DNA of 10,194 nucleotides. Origin: Flavobacteriaceae bacterium (lineage in GTDB: Bacteria; Bacteroidota; Bacteroidia; Flavobacteriales; Flavobacteriaceae). The translations under genes and the position numbers were made by a program. Below the pieces are notes generated by a model, which ran no database searches, was not told the DNA's origin, and saw only the letters and a program-made list of their open reading frames with translations. How positions within the stretch are numbered: the first letter of the stretch is position 1; the number at the start of each line of letters is the position of its first letter. Below are positions 1 to 5,905 of the stretch, one piece after another. Location of the stretch: the NCBI GenBank assembly GCA_947458575.1, contig CANHBE010000079.1:1-10194 (forward strand). The letters are read 5' to 3'.

Positions 1-709
1 ATGAACTTCCTATGACAACAGTTAGTTTGTCGTTTTTGAATGCAGTAATGAAATCAAGTTGATTGTCTTTCTCCAATATGGCAGAAACACGGTCAAACCT
101 CGTATCTCCCGATACCGTGACGTTCGACTTGTCCAACTGCAAAAGTAAATCCATGGCTGTGGAATTTTGCACAAAAAAATGAGCAAAACTATCCAAAGCT
201 TCTCTATAGAATCCGCCATACCATTTGAAAAAAAGTTGGTTCTTTCTAAATACACCGGAAATCAAATAAGTAGCAATCGAGTGCTTCTTTAGCGTGTTGA
301 GGTAATTTGGCCAATATTCATATTTGATGAAAAATACCAAAGAGGGATGAACCAATTTGACAAACATCTCGGCATTGGTTTTTGTATCTAAGGGCAGGTA
401 GACGGTCACGTCAGCAATTGTATTGCGTTTGCGTACTTCGTAACCAGAAGGAGAAAAAAAGGTGAGGATGATTTTATGATCTGGGTATTCTGCTCTTATT
501 CGTTCCATGACCGGAAGACCTTGTTCAAATTCCCCCAAAGAAGCAGCGTGAAACCAAATCGTCTTGTCGCCCACCACAATTTTCTCTCTCAGGGTCTCAA
601 AAACAGATTTTCTGCCTTCTACAAATAGACGCATCTTGGGGTTAAAAACTGCAAGAATTCTTACACAGTAACCGGCAAAAAAAATCAGCAGATTGTACAA
701 AAATGACAT
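1..709 (-). CDS. waaA: 3-deoxy-D-manno-octulosonic acid (Kdo) transferase, N-terminal part, cut by window edge
   Basis: Transfers Kdo from CMP-Kdo to the lipid A precursor at the inner face of the cytoplasmic membrane, an essential step of LPS core assembly. Reading leftward from ATG at 709, the frame stays open for 236 codons and leaves the window without a stop; the family is usually about 410-425 residues, so a little over half is visible. Residues about 4-24 are hydrophobic, matching the membrane anchor of this family. The WFHAASLGEFEQG stretch holds Glu60, at the position of the catalytic base Glu60 of E. coli WaaA. Later landmarks are FFSPSGYE, the KYEYWPN block, and SGDTRFDRV near residue 210, close to the family GNTRFDRV motif. 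The gene is divergent from the aminotransferase at 810 with about 100 bp between starts. The only promoter-like string upstream (minus strand 735-728, TATTTTAG) has one mismatch to the -7 consensus and is weak. The family call is firm; the number of Kdo units added cannot be read. Confidence 0.93.
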   Translation of the reverse strand, partial: MSFLYNLLIFFAGYCVRILAVFNPKMRLFVEGRKSVFETLREKIVVGDKTIWFHAASLGEFEQGLPVMERIRAEYPDHKIILTFFSPSGYEVRKRNTIADVTVYLPLDTKTNAEMFVKLVHPSLVFFIKYEYWPNYLNTLKKHSIATYLISGVFRKNQLFFKWYGGFYREALDSFAHFFVQNSTAMDLLLQLDKSNVTVSGDTRFDRVSAILEKDNQLDFITAFKNDKLTVVIGSS

Positions 710-756
710 AGGTAGATAATTGCGTTGCTAAAATACATTAGTTTATAGAATTTTTA

Positions 757-786
757 TTGTGGTCCTTTATTAAATTGCTAATTTTG
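757..786 (+). promoter_or_regulatory. Bacteroidota-type promoter of the sugar aminotransferase gene
   Basis: TTG at 757-759 is followed after 19 bp by TAATTTTG at 779-786. This fits the flavobacterial consensus TTG-N17-23-TAnnTTTG exactly at both boxes. Transcription should begin a few bases after 786, about 15-18 nt before ATG 810. It is the best full promoter match in the window and it helps decide the start of the downstream gene. Confidence 0.75.
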
Positions 787-809
787 TGTGCAAAATATTT
801 ACAACCTAC

Positions 810-1940
810 ATGAAAAAAATTCAAATGGTTGACCTCAAAAGTCAATACGATAAAATTGCTTCAACTATAAACTCTTCTATCCAAGAAGTTCTCGATACCA
901 ATACTTACATCAACGGACCTCAAGTACATGCTTTCCAAAAAAACTTAGAGGCTTACCTCGGAGTGAAACATGTGATTCCATGCGCAAACGGAACGGATGC
1001 CTTACAGATCGCCATGATGGGACTAGATTTAAAACCGGGAGATGAGGTCATTACAGCCGATTTTACTTTTGCAGCAACTGTCGAAGTGATTGCCTTACTT
1101 CAGTTAACTCCAGTTTTGATTGATGTAGATGTTGTCAATATGAATATTTCAATCGATGCCTTGCGCAAAGCGATTACACCCAAAACAAAGGCGATTGTGC
1201 CCGTTCACTTGTTCGGACGCGCCGCAAACATGGAGGCAATCATGCAAATTGCCAAGGAACATAATCTATACGTAATCGAAGATAATGCTCAAGCTATCGG
1301 CGCTAATTACAAATTTGCTGACGGCACCAAAAAGAAAGTTGGAACCATCGGTCATGTTGGTGCGACCTCTTTTTTTCCATCAAAGAATTTGGGCTGCTAC
1401 GGAGATGGCGGTGCTATTTTTACCAATGACGACGAATTGGCGCACAAAATTAGGGGTATTGTCAATCACGGTATGTATGTGCGCTATCACCACGACGTCG
1501 TTGGTGTTAATTCAAGACTTGATAGTATACAAGCTGCAGTTTTAAATGCAAAACTACCGTTTCTTGACGATTACGGTCGCGCTCGTCAAAATGCTGCGCG
1601 AAAGTACACAGCGGCGTTCGAAGGACATCAGCATATTGTTGCGCCTTCCATTTGCGACATTTGCGATTGTCATGTATTTCATCAGTATACTTTGAGAATC
1701 ATCGATGCTGATCGAGATGCCTTGATGCAACATCTTTTGAGCAAAGATATTCCCTGTGCAATCTATTATCCAATACCACTACATAGTCAGAAAGCCTATG
1801 CAGATCCGAGATACAAAGAAGAGAACTTTCCTGTGACCAATCAATTGGTTCATGAAGTCATCTCGCTGCCCATGCATACAGAATTAGATGATGAGCAAAT
1901 ACGATATATTACAAATAGTGTTTTAGAATTTTTTAAATAA
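810..1940 (+). CDS. DegT/DnrJ/EryC1/StrS-family PLP sugar aminotransferase, WbpE-like
   Basis: PLP-dependent aminotransferase that probably aminates a keto sugar nucleotide, likely a UDP-3-keto-GlcNAc(A)-type substrate, for surface polysaccharide. The 376-residue protein has the whole fold: CANGTDAL (59-65) for PLP phosphate contact, VIEDNAQAIGA with Asp158 for the pyridine nitrogen, and SFFPSKNLGCYGDGG with Lys192 as the Schiff-base lysine. The following NHGMYVRYHHDVVGVNSRLDSIQAAVL block closely resembles Pseudomonas WbpE as I recall it, as does the C-terminal YYPIPLHSQ ... SLPMHTELD. ATG 810 is chosen because the upstream in-frame GTG at 786 lies inside the -7 box, and the family begins near M-x-x-x-x-VDLK. 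galE follows 133 bp downstream on the same strand. The fold is certain; the substrate is inferred from resemblance. The partner dehydrogenase and acetyltransferase genes of a WbpBDE route are not in this window. Confidence 0.9.
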   Translation: MKKIQMVDLKSQYDKIASTINSSIQEVLDTNTYINGPQVHAFQKNLEAYLGVKHVIPCANGTDALQIAMMGLDLKPGDEVITADFTFAATVEVIALLQLTPVLIDVDVVNMNISIDALRKAITPKTKAIVPVHLFGRAANMEAIMQIAKEHNLYVIEDNAQAIGANYKFADGTKKKVGTIGHVGATSFFPSKNLGCYGDGGAIFTNDDELAHKIRGIVNHGMYVRYHHDVVGVNSRLDSIQAAVLNAKLPFLDDYGRARQNAARKYTAAFEGHQHIVAPSICDICDCHVFHQYTLRIIDADRDALMQHLLSKDIPCAIYYPIPLHSQKAYADPRYKEENFPVTNQLVHEVISLPMHTELDDEQIRYITNSVLEFFK

Positions 1941-1946
1941 TTTGAG

Positions 1947-2046
1947 GAGCTTGTTCCTGCTTTCCGTTGCAATCTTTTTTAATCACCTTTTCGTTCAATA
2001 TCAACTCAAGGTTCTAAAAAAGGATTTCCACTTCAATCAGGGCTAG
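1947..2046 (+). repeat. Foldable intergenic element upstream of galE (copy A)
   Basis: The gap between the aminotransferase and galE holds a quasi-palindromic element. An outer stem pairs TCCTG (1955-1959) with CAGGG (2038-2042, one G-U). A long inner stem pairs AATCTTTTTTA (1971-1981) with TAAAAAAGGATT (2015-2026, one bulged G), extended by ACCTT/AAGGT (1985-1989 with 2008-2012). Between the stems lie the strings CTTTCCGTTGC (1960-1970) and TCCACTTCAAT (2027-2037). A diverged version with the same order occurs on the minus strand at 9446-9523, upstream of purT. From memory this resembles a dispersed intergenic repeat of Flavobacterium genomes, but I cannot count copies here. No TAnnTTTG box lies between the element and galE, so it is probably transcribed from the 757 promoter as part of a two-gene message. 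Confidence 0.6.
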
Positions 2047-2073
2047 ATCTTACAACCAATACGCAATTAACTT

Positions 2074-3087
2074 ATGAAAGTATTAGTGACAGGAGGGCTT
2101 GGGTTTATCGGCTCGCACACTGTGGTAGAACTACAAAATGAAGGTTTCGAAGTGGTAATTATTGATAATCTCTCTAATTCCTCTGAAGCTGTCCTTGACG
2201 GAATTGTTGCCATAACCGGGAAGAAACCGCATTTTGAGAAAATGGATTTACGAGATAAAAACGCAGTACAAGATTTCTTTTCTAAGTATAAAGATGTAGT
2301 AGGTATCATACATTTTGCAGCTTCGAAAGCAGTAGGAGAAAGCGTTGAAAATCCTTTGTTATACTATGAAAACAATATCAGCACACTCGTATATATTCTG
2401 CAGGAACTTCAACAAAAATCCGAAGCAAATTTTATTTTCAGCTCATCTTGTACTGTTTACGGAGAAGCGGACCAAATGCCAATAACTGAAGATGCTCCAA
2501 TTAAGCCTGCAGTTTCACCTTACGGAAATACCAAACAAATCGGGGAAGAAATTATCAATGAGGTATGTAAAGTGAGTAACATTAACGCAATTTTACTTAG
2601 GTATTTCAATCCAATGGGAGCGCATCCTTCTGCAGAAATTGGTGAGTTACCGATTGGCGTTCCTCAAAATTTGATACCGTTTATTACGCAAACCGGTATC
2701 GGACTTAGAAAAGAACTCTCGGTTTTCGGAGATGACTATCCGACTCCTGACGGAACTTGTATTCGCGATTACATTTATGTGGTCGATTTGGCAAAAGCCC
2801 ATGTGGTTGCACTACAGCGTTTGCTCCACAAAAAGAATATTGATAAAGTTGAAGTTTTTAATCTGGGAACCGGAACAGGAAGTTCGGTACTAGAAGTAAT
2901 AAATACTTTCGAAAAAGTGAGTGGACAAAAATTACCGTATAAAATCGTTGGACGAAGAGAAGGTGATATTATTTCGGCCTATGCCAATACCGATAAGGCA
3001 AACAAGGTTTTAGGTTGGAAAGCACAATCTACCTTAGAACAAGCCTTGGCAAGCGCTTGGAAATGGGAACAAAAAATAAGAAAGTAA
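2074..3087 (+). CDS. galE: UDP-glucose 4-epimerase
   Basis: Interconverts UDP-glucose and UDP-galactose (possibly also the N-acetyl forms) in the cytoplasm, supplying precursors for galactose use and for LPS and polysaccharide. This is an extended short-chain dehydrogenase of 337 residues (E. coli GalE 338). Its N-terminal Rossmann motif TGGLGFIG holds Gly7, Gly10 and Gly13 for NAD+, followed by DNLSNS. The catalytic set is Ser125 in SSSCTVYG, and Tyr150 and Lys154 in YGNTK, each one residue later than E. coli Ser124, Tyr149 and Lys153. RYFNPMGAHPSAEIGE and GTCIRDYIYVVDLA are classic GalE blocks. The position aligned with E. coli Tyr299, which limits UDP-GlcNAc use, appears to be Ala302. The gene follows the WbpE-like aminotransferase, which fits a sugar-nucleotide role, and ends at a strong terminator shared with the convergent lipoprotein gene. 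Confidence 0.96.
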   Translation: MKVLVTGGLGFIGSHTVVELQNEGFEVVIIDNLSNSSEAVLDGIVAITGKKPHFEKMDLRDKNAVQDFFSKYKDVVGIIHFAASKAVGESVENPLLYYENNISTLVYILQELQQKSEANFIFSSSCTVYGEADQMPITEDAPIKPAVSPYGNTKQIGEEIINEVCKVSNINAILLRYFNPMGAHPSAEIGELPIGVPQNLIPFITQTGIGLRKELSVFGDDYPTPDGTCIRDYIYVVDLAKAHVVALQRLLHKKNIDKVEVFNLGTGTGSSVLEVINTFEKVSGQKLPYKIVGRREGDIISAYANTDKANKVLGWKAQSTLEQALASAWKWEQKIRK

Positions 3088-3101
3088 AATTTCCTTATCC
3101 T

Positions 3102-3132
3102 AAAAAAAGCCTTCTATTTGAAGGCTTTTTTT
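3102..3132. terminator. Bidirectional intrinsic terminator between galE and the lipoprotein gene
   Basis: An A7 run (3102-3108), stem GCCTTC (3109-3114), 5-nt loop and GAAGGC (3120-3125) are followed by T7 (3126-3132). The perfect stem with A and T tracts on both sides can stop galE transcripts (plus) and transcripts of the gene ending at 3134 (minus). Confidence 0.92.
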
Positions 3133-3133
3133 G

Positions 3134-3394
3134 TTATTTATGCAAGCTTTCCTTTAGTTCCTGAGCTGCTTTTTCCAATTGTTCAGCACTTTTAAGTTTT
3201 AAGCTATCCACTTTTGCTTTTGTTTTTTCTTTTACACTATCAATTTTAGCTTTCGTATTTTCTTCCAGAGAATCAACAGAGGTTTTTATTTCTGTGGTAA
3301 TCGCCTCTTTAGCCTTGTCCAAATGTTCTTGGGTAGTTTCTTTGCAAGAAATGAAGAATCCTGACAGTAGGAAAACCAATAAAAGTTTTTTCAT
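3134..3394 (-). CDS. Small lipoprotein with 11-residue amphipathic repeats
   Basis: I do not recognise a named family. The 86-residue product starts with a lipoprotein signal peptide (MKKLLLVFLLSGFFISC; lipobox ending at Cys17), so the mature part should be lipidated and envelope-bound. The rest is highly charged and contains consecutive 11-residue units: residues 37-47, 48-58 (KAKIDSVKEKT) and 59-69 (KAKVDSLKLKS), with a looser unit at 70-80. The 11-residue period and Lys/Glu/Ala richness predict a continuous amphipathic helix, as in LEA-like or apolipoprotein-like stress proteins and coiled coils. The start lies 11 bp after the fabD stop, so it is probably co-transcribed with fabD. The gene ends against the shared terminator. 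A coding gene is well supported by the signal peptide and terminator fit; a specific function is not. Confidence 0.82.
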   Translation of the reverse strand: MKKLLLVFLLSGFFISCKETTQEHLDKAKEAITTEIKTSVDSLEENTKAKIDSVKEKTKAKVDSLKLKSAEQLEKAAQELKESLHK

Positions 3395-3405
3395 ATACTA
3401 AAAAT

Positions 3406-4278
3406 TTAAGCTGAAATGGTTTCGACTTCTTTATTTATTTTATTAACTAGCCCAACCAGAACTTTTCCAGGTCCAACTTCTGTAAATGAAGTGGCACCAT
3501 CTGCTACCATTTGTTGAACGGATTGTGTCCACTTGACGGGAGCAGTCAATTGTATGATGAGGTTTTTTTTGATTTCATCAGGATCTGAAATCGCACTTGC
3601 AGTTACATTTTGATATACCGGACAACTCGGCGTTTTAAATTCAGTAGCTTCAATGGCTGCTGCCAATTCTTCACGGGCAGGTTCCATCATCGGAGAGTGG
3701 AAAGCACCTCCGACAGGCAAAAGCAATGCTCGTTTGGCGCCAGCTTCTTTCATCGCGTCACACGCTTTTTCAACGGCTGAAAATTCTCCGGAAATGACCA
3801 ATTGTCCGGGACAGTTGTAGTTTGCCGCTAGCACAATTCCGTCAATAGAGTCGCATACTTCCTCCACTATATTGTCTTCTAATCCCAGAACAGCAGCCAT
3901 TGTCGAAGGTTTTATTTCACAAGCTTTTTGCATCGCTTGGGCTCTTTTCGAAACCAATTTCAAGCCATCTTCAAAAGACAAAGCCCCATTAGCAACCAAA
4001 GCAGAAAATTCCCCGAGAGAATGACCTGCAACCATGTCTGGCTTAAAATTTTCAAGTGTTTTGGCCAAGATAACAGAATGCAAAAAAACAGCCGGCTGGG
4101 TTACGTTAGTTTCCTTCAATTGTTCGGCAGTTCCTTCAAACATGATGTCTGTAATTCGAAATCCGAGTATTGCATTTGCTTTTTCAAAAAGTTCTTTTGC
4201 GAAAGTTGAAGTTTCATATAATTCTTTACCCATTCCGGTAAACTGTGCTCCTTGTCCGGGAAAAATGTATGCTTTCAT
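3406..4278 (-). CDS. fabD: Malonyl-CoA:ACP transacylase
   Basis: Moves malonyl from CoA to acyl carrier protein, providing the extender unit for type II fatty acid synthesis in the cytoplasm. The protein has 290 residues, slightly shorter than E. coli FabD (309). Motifs in order: FPGQGAQ (6-12) near the N-terminus, GHSLGE (85-90) with nucleophile Ser87, Arg112 in SKRAQAMQ for the malonyl carboxylate, and AFHSPMM with catalytic His194. The C-terminal GPGKVLVGL block is also present. These match E. coli Ser92, Arg117 and His201. It starts 72 bp downstream of the FMN reductase-like gene, but a TAnnTTTG box (4341-4334) and a leader palindrome (4316-4295) suggest its own transcription and possibly its own control. 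The small lipoprotein follows after 11 bp. Other fab genes are not adjacent. Assignment is firm. Confidence 0.96.
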   Translation of the reverse strand: MKAYIFPGQGAQFTGMGKELYETSTFAKELFEKANAILGFRITDIMFEGTAEQLKETNVTQPAVFLHSVILAKTLENFKPDMVAGHSLGEFSALVANGALSFEDGLKLVSKRAQAMQKACEIKPSTMAAVLGLEDNIVEEVCDSIDGIVLAANYNCPGQLVISGEFSAVEKACDAMKEAGAKRALLLPVGGAFHSPMMEPAREELAAAIEATEFKTPSCPVYQNVTASAISDPDEIKKNLIIQLTAPVKWTQSVQQMVADGATSFTEVGPGKVLVGLVNKINKEVETISA

Positions 4279-4294
4279 TTTAGCTGAATTAATT

Positions 4295-4316
4295 TCAGTA
4301 TTTCAAACAATACTGA
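4295..4316. promoter_or_regulatory. Perfect palindrome in the fabD leader (operator or leader hairpin candidate)
   Basis: TCAGTATT (4295-4302) and AATACTGA (4309-4316) are perfect 8-bp inverted arms around a 6-bp spacer. The site lies between the predicted fabD promoter box and the start codon, ending 16 bp before ATG. It has no U-tract after it on the minus strand, so it is not a terminator of the upstream gene. The geometry suits a dimeric repressor site or a translation-affecting hairpin; no regulator is identified. Confidence 0.5.
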
Positions 4317-4333
4317 GGGTTATTTTCGAACCA

Positions 4334-4341
4334 CAAAAGTA
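4334..4341 (-). promoter_or_regulatory. Probable -7 promoter box of fabD
   Basis: Minus-strand TACTTTTG (4341 to 4334) matches TAnnTTTG exactly, 55 bp before the fabD ATG. No TTG is found at the expected -33 distance, so this is a half-promoter match. It abuts the stop codon of the upstream flavoprotein gene, which has no terminator, so read-through from pirin is also possible. Confidence 0.5.
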
Positions 4342-4350
4342 ACATTTTTA

Positions 4351-4878
4351 TTAAAATACGATTCCATTCACAAGAGTTTGCATTTCAGCTTTAAGCGATT
4401 CATTCGCGATCCCTTTTTCCGGGTCAAAATTATCCTGAAAATTTGGGAGCGAAAATGTTTCTACAATATTTGCATCATGACGCGGGAAGCGGTCTTTTGC
4501 CATTTCCAAAACACCCAATGCTCCCCGTGGTCCTGGTGAAGTAGCCATCAGCAGCATGGGTTTTTGTTGAAATAATTTGTTGTTGTAGCGCGAAGTCCAA
4601 TCAAAAATATTTTTGAAAGCAGCGGAGTATGCACCATTATGTTCTGCCAAAGAAATGACAAGCAAGTCTGCAGTTCCTATTTTTTCAGAAAATGCGATGG
4701 CTAATTGTGGAATTCCCGATTCTTTTTCGCGGTCTGAGGAGTAGATTGGCATTTCGTAATCATTCAGGTCTAATATTTCACTTGCAACATTTTCAAATTG
4801 CGAAGCCACGTAGGTGACTAGTTGCTTATTAATAGAATTTTTGCTGGAAGAACCAGCGAATGCGATAATTTTTTTCAT
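4351..4878 (-). CDS. NADPH-dependent FMN reductase-like flavoprotein
   Basis: A 175-residue flavodoxin-like protein of the NADPH-dependent FMN reductase family (cytoplasmic quinone, azo or chromate reductases; usual length about 170-190). The N-terminal strand and loop IAFAGSSSKNSINKQL (5-20) is the FMN phosphate-binding motif. SLAEHNGAYSAAFKNIFDWTSR (77-97) is the second flavin loop with the helix seen across the family, where many members have PEYNGS. MATSPGPRGALGVLEM (111-126) corresponds to the isoalloxazine-side loop. The real electron acceptor cannot be read. It begins 54 bp after the pirin stop with no clear promoter between, so it is probably co-transcribed with pirin, and the pairing suggests a shared redox or electrophile-stress role (inference). 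Confidence 0.88.
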   Translation of the reverse strand: MKKIIAFAGSSSKNSINKQLVTYVASQFENVASEILDLNDYEMPIYSSDREKESGIPQLAIAFSEKIGTADLLVISLAEHNGAYSAAFKNIFDWTSRYNNKLFQQKPMLLMATSPGPRGALGVLEMAKDRFPRHDANIVETFSLPNFQDNFDPEKGIANESLKAEMQTLVNGIVF

Positions 4879-4932
4879 TTGCGATTTTGATATGAGTTCA
4901 TTTAAGATAATTCAATTATTGGTAACAATATT

Positions 4933-5649
4933 TTAGACAAGCATGGGAACTTCCATTAACAAAATTTCTGAATCCGAAGTAGCTTCAAAAGTCAATTCAT
5001 CGAAATCAGTAATTCCAAGACCGTCGCGTTGTTCAAGTTGTTGGCCGTCTACCTTTACGTTTCCTTTGATCACAAAAATATATAAGCCATTCCCTTCCAA
5101 TTTACGTTGGTAATTTACGGTTGTTCCAGCATCCAAATTGCCCATATGAAACCAAGCATCTTGGTGAATCCAAACGCCTTCATCTTCAGCATTTGGCGAA
5201 AGAATTTGTTGAAATTTATTGTGACGATCTGTGGTGTCTAAGGTGATTTGTTGGTAGCGCGGCTCCACATTTCTTTCTTTTGGAAACACCCAAATCTGCA
5301 ACAAATTGGTTCTTTGGTCGTGATTTGGATTGAATTCGGAATGTTGGATGCCGGTGCCAGCACTCATGACTTGAACATCTCCGAATTTGATAATTTCGGT
5401 ATTGCCCATGCTGTCTTTGTGTGCTAAATCGCCTTCGAGTGGAATCGTGATGATTTCCATATTGTCGTGTGGATGCGTGCCAAAGCCCATACCCGGTGCT
5501 ACAATATCATCGTTTAATACGCGCAACACGCCAAACTGAACGCGATTAGGATCATAATAACTAGAAAAACTAAAAGTATGGTGTGCGTTGAGCCAACCGT
5601 GATCGGCATGTCCGCGGGTGTTGGCTTGGTGTAGGATGGTATTTTTCAT
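4933..5649 (-). CDS. Pirin-family protein (YhhW-like bicupin)
   Basis: A 238-residue bicupin close in length to E. coli YhhW (231), a metal-dependent quercetin 2,3-dioxygenase in vitro; the physiological role of such proteins in bacteria is unclear. The N-terminal RGHADHGWLNAHHTFSFSSYYDP block is diagnostic of pirins. All four metal ligands are visible: His59 and His61 in GTHPHDNME, His103 and Glu105 in GTGIQHSEF, each two residues later than YhhW His57, His59, His101 and Glu103. The C-terminal half (about 125-238) is the second, metal-free cupin. A TAnnTTTG box lies at 5686-5679 with a leader of about 20-25 nt. The gene heads a minus-strand run into the flavoprotein at 4878. Family is certain; substrate unknown. 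Confidence 0.94.
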   Translation of the reverse strand: MKNTILHQANTRGHADHGWLNAHHTFSFSSYYDPNRVQFGVLRVLNDDIVAPGMGFGTHPHDNMEIITIPLEGDLAHKDSMGNTEIIKFGDVQVMSAGTGIQHSEFNPNHDQRTNLLQIWVFPKERNVEPRYQQITLDTTDRHNKFQQILSPNAEDEGVWIHQDAWFHMGNLDAGTTVNYQRKLEGNGLYIFVIKGNVKVDGQQLEQRDGLGITDFDELTFEATSDSEILLMEVPMLV

Positions 5650-5678
5650 TTGATATAAATTTAGTATTTATTTTGGTG

Positions 5679-5686
5679 CAAATTTA
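5679..5686 (-). promoter_or_regulatory. Probable -7 promoter box of the pirin gene
   Basis: Minus-strand TAAATTTG (5686 to 5679) matches TAnnTTTG exactly and lies 29 bp before the pirin ATG. No TTG is seen at -33 spacing. The following region up to 5905 is AT-rich and includes a T10 run at 5832-5841. Confidence 0.55.
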
Positions 5687-5905
5687 CAATAATGGAGTTG
5701 CTTTGTGGCTTAATGTAGGTTAAGAAATTAGTCTTGCAATCGGTTTGCGGTTAATGGCTATTCTATTTTCCAAAATATCTTCAAAGATTAATTAATACTA
5801 TAATATTCTCGCTAATTCCTTTCTTAATCCGTTTTTTTTTTAAAATTTACATATTAAGTATATAAAGTACTGGCGAATTGGTCTTCACAACAAAAGAAAA
5901 CAATC

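Noticed and set aside
22..255. Minus-strand 77-codon open frame
   Set aside because: It lies inside waaA in another frame of the same strand; the waaA frame carries the family motifs and this one does not.
1285..1545. Plus-strand 86-codon open frame
   Set aside because: Out-of-frame shadow of the aminotransferase, covering the region of its PLP lysine motif; no independent features.
2067..2309. Minus-strand 80-codon open frame opposite the galE start
   Set aside because: Antisense to the NAD-binding region of galE, with no promoter or recognisable product.
4295..4316. Palindrome read as a terminator for the flavoprotein gene
   Set aside because: On the minus strand the stem is followed by AATTAATTC and no U-run, so it does not fit an intrinsic terminator.
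4034..4342. Plus-strand open frame antisense to the fabD start
   Set aside because: It is the complement of conserved fabD codons and runs through the fabD promoter region; no protein-like motifs.
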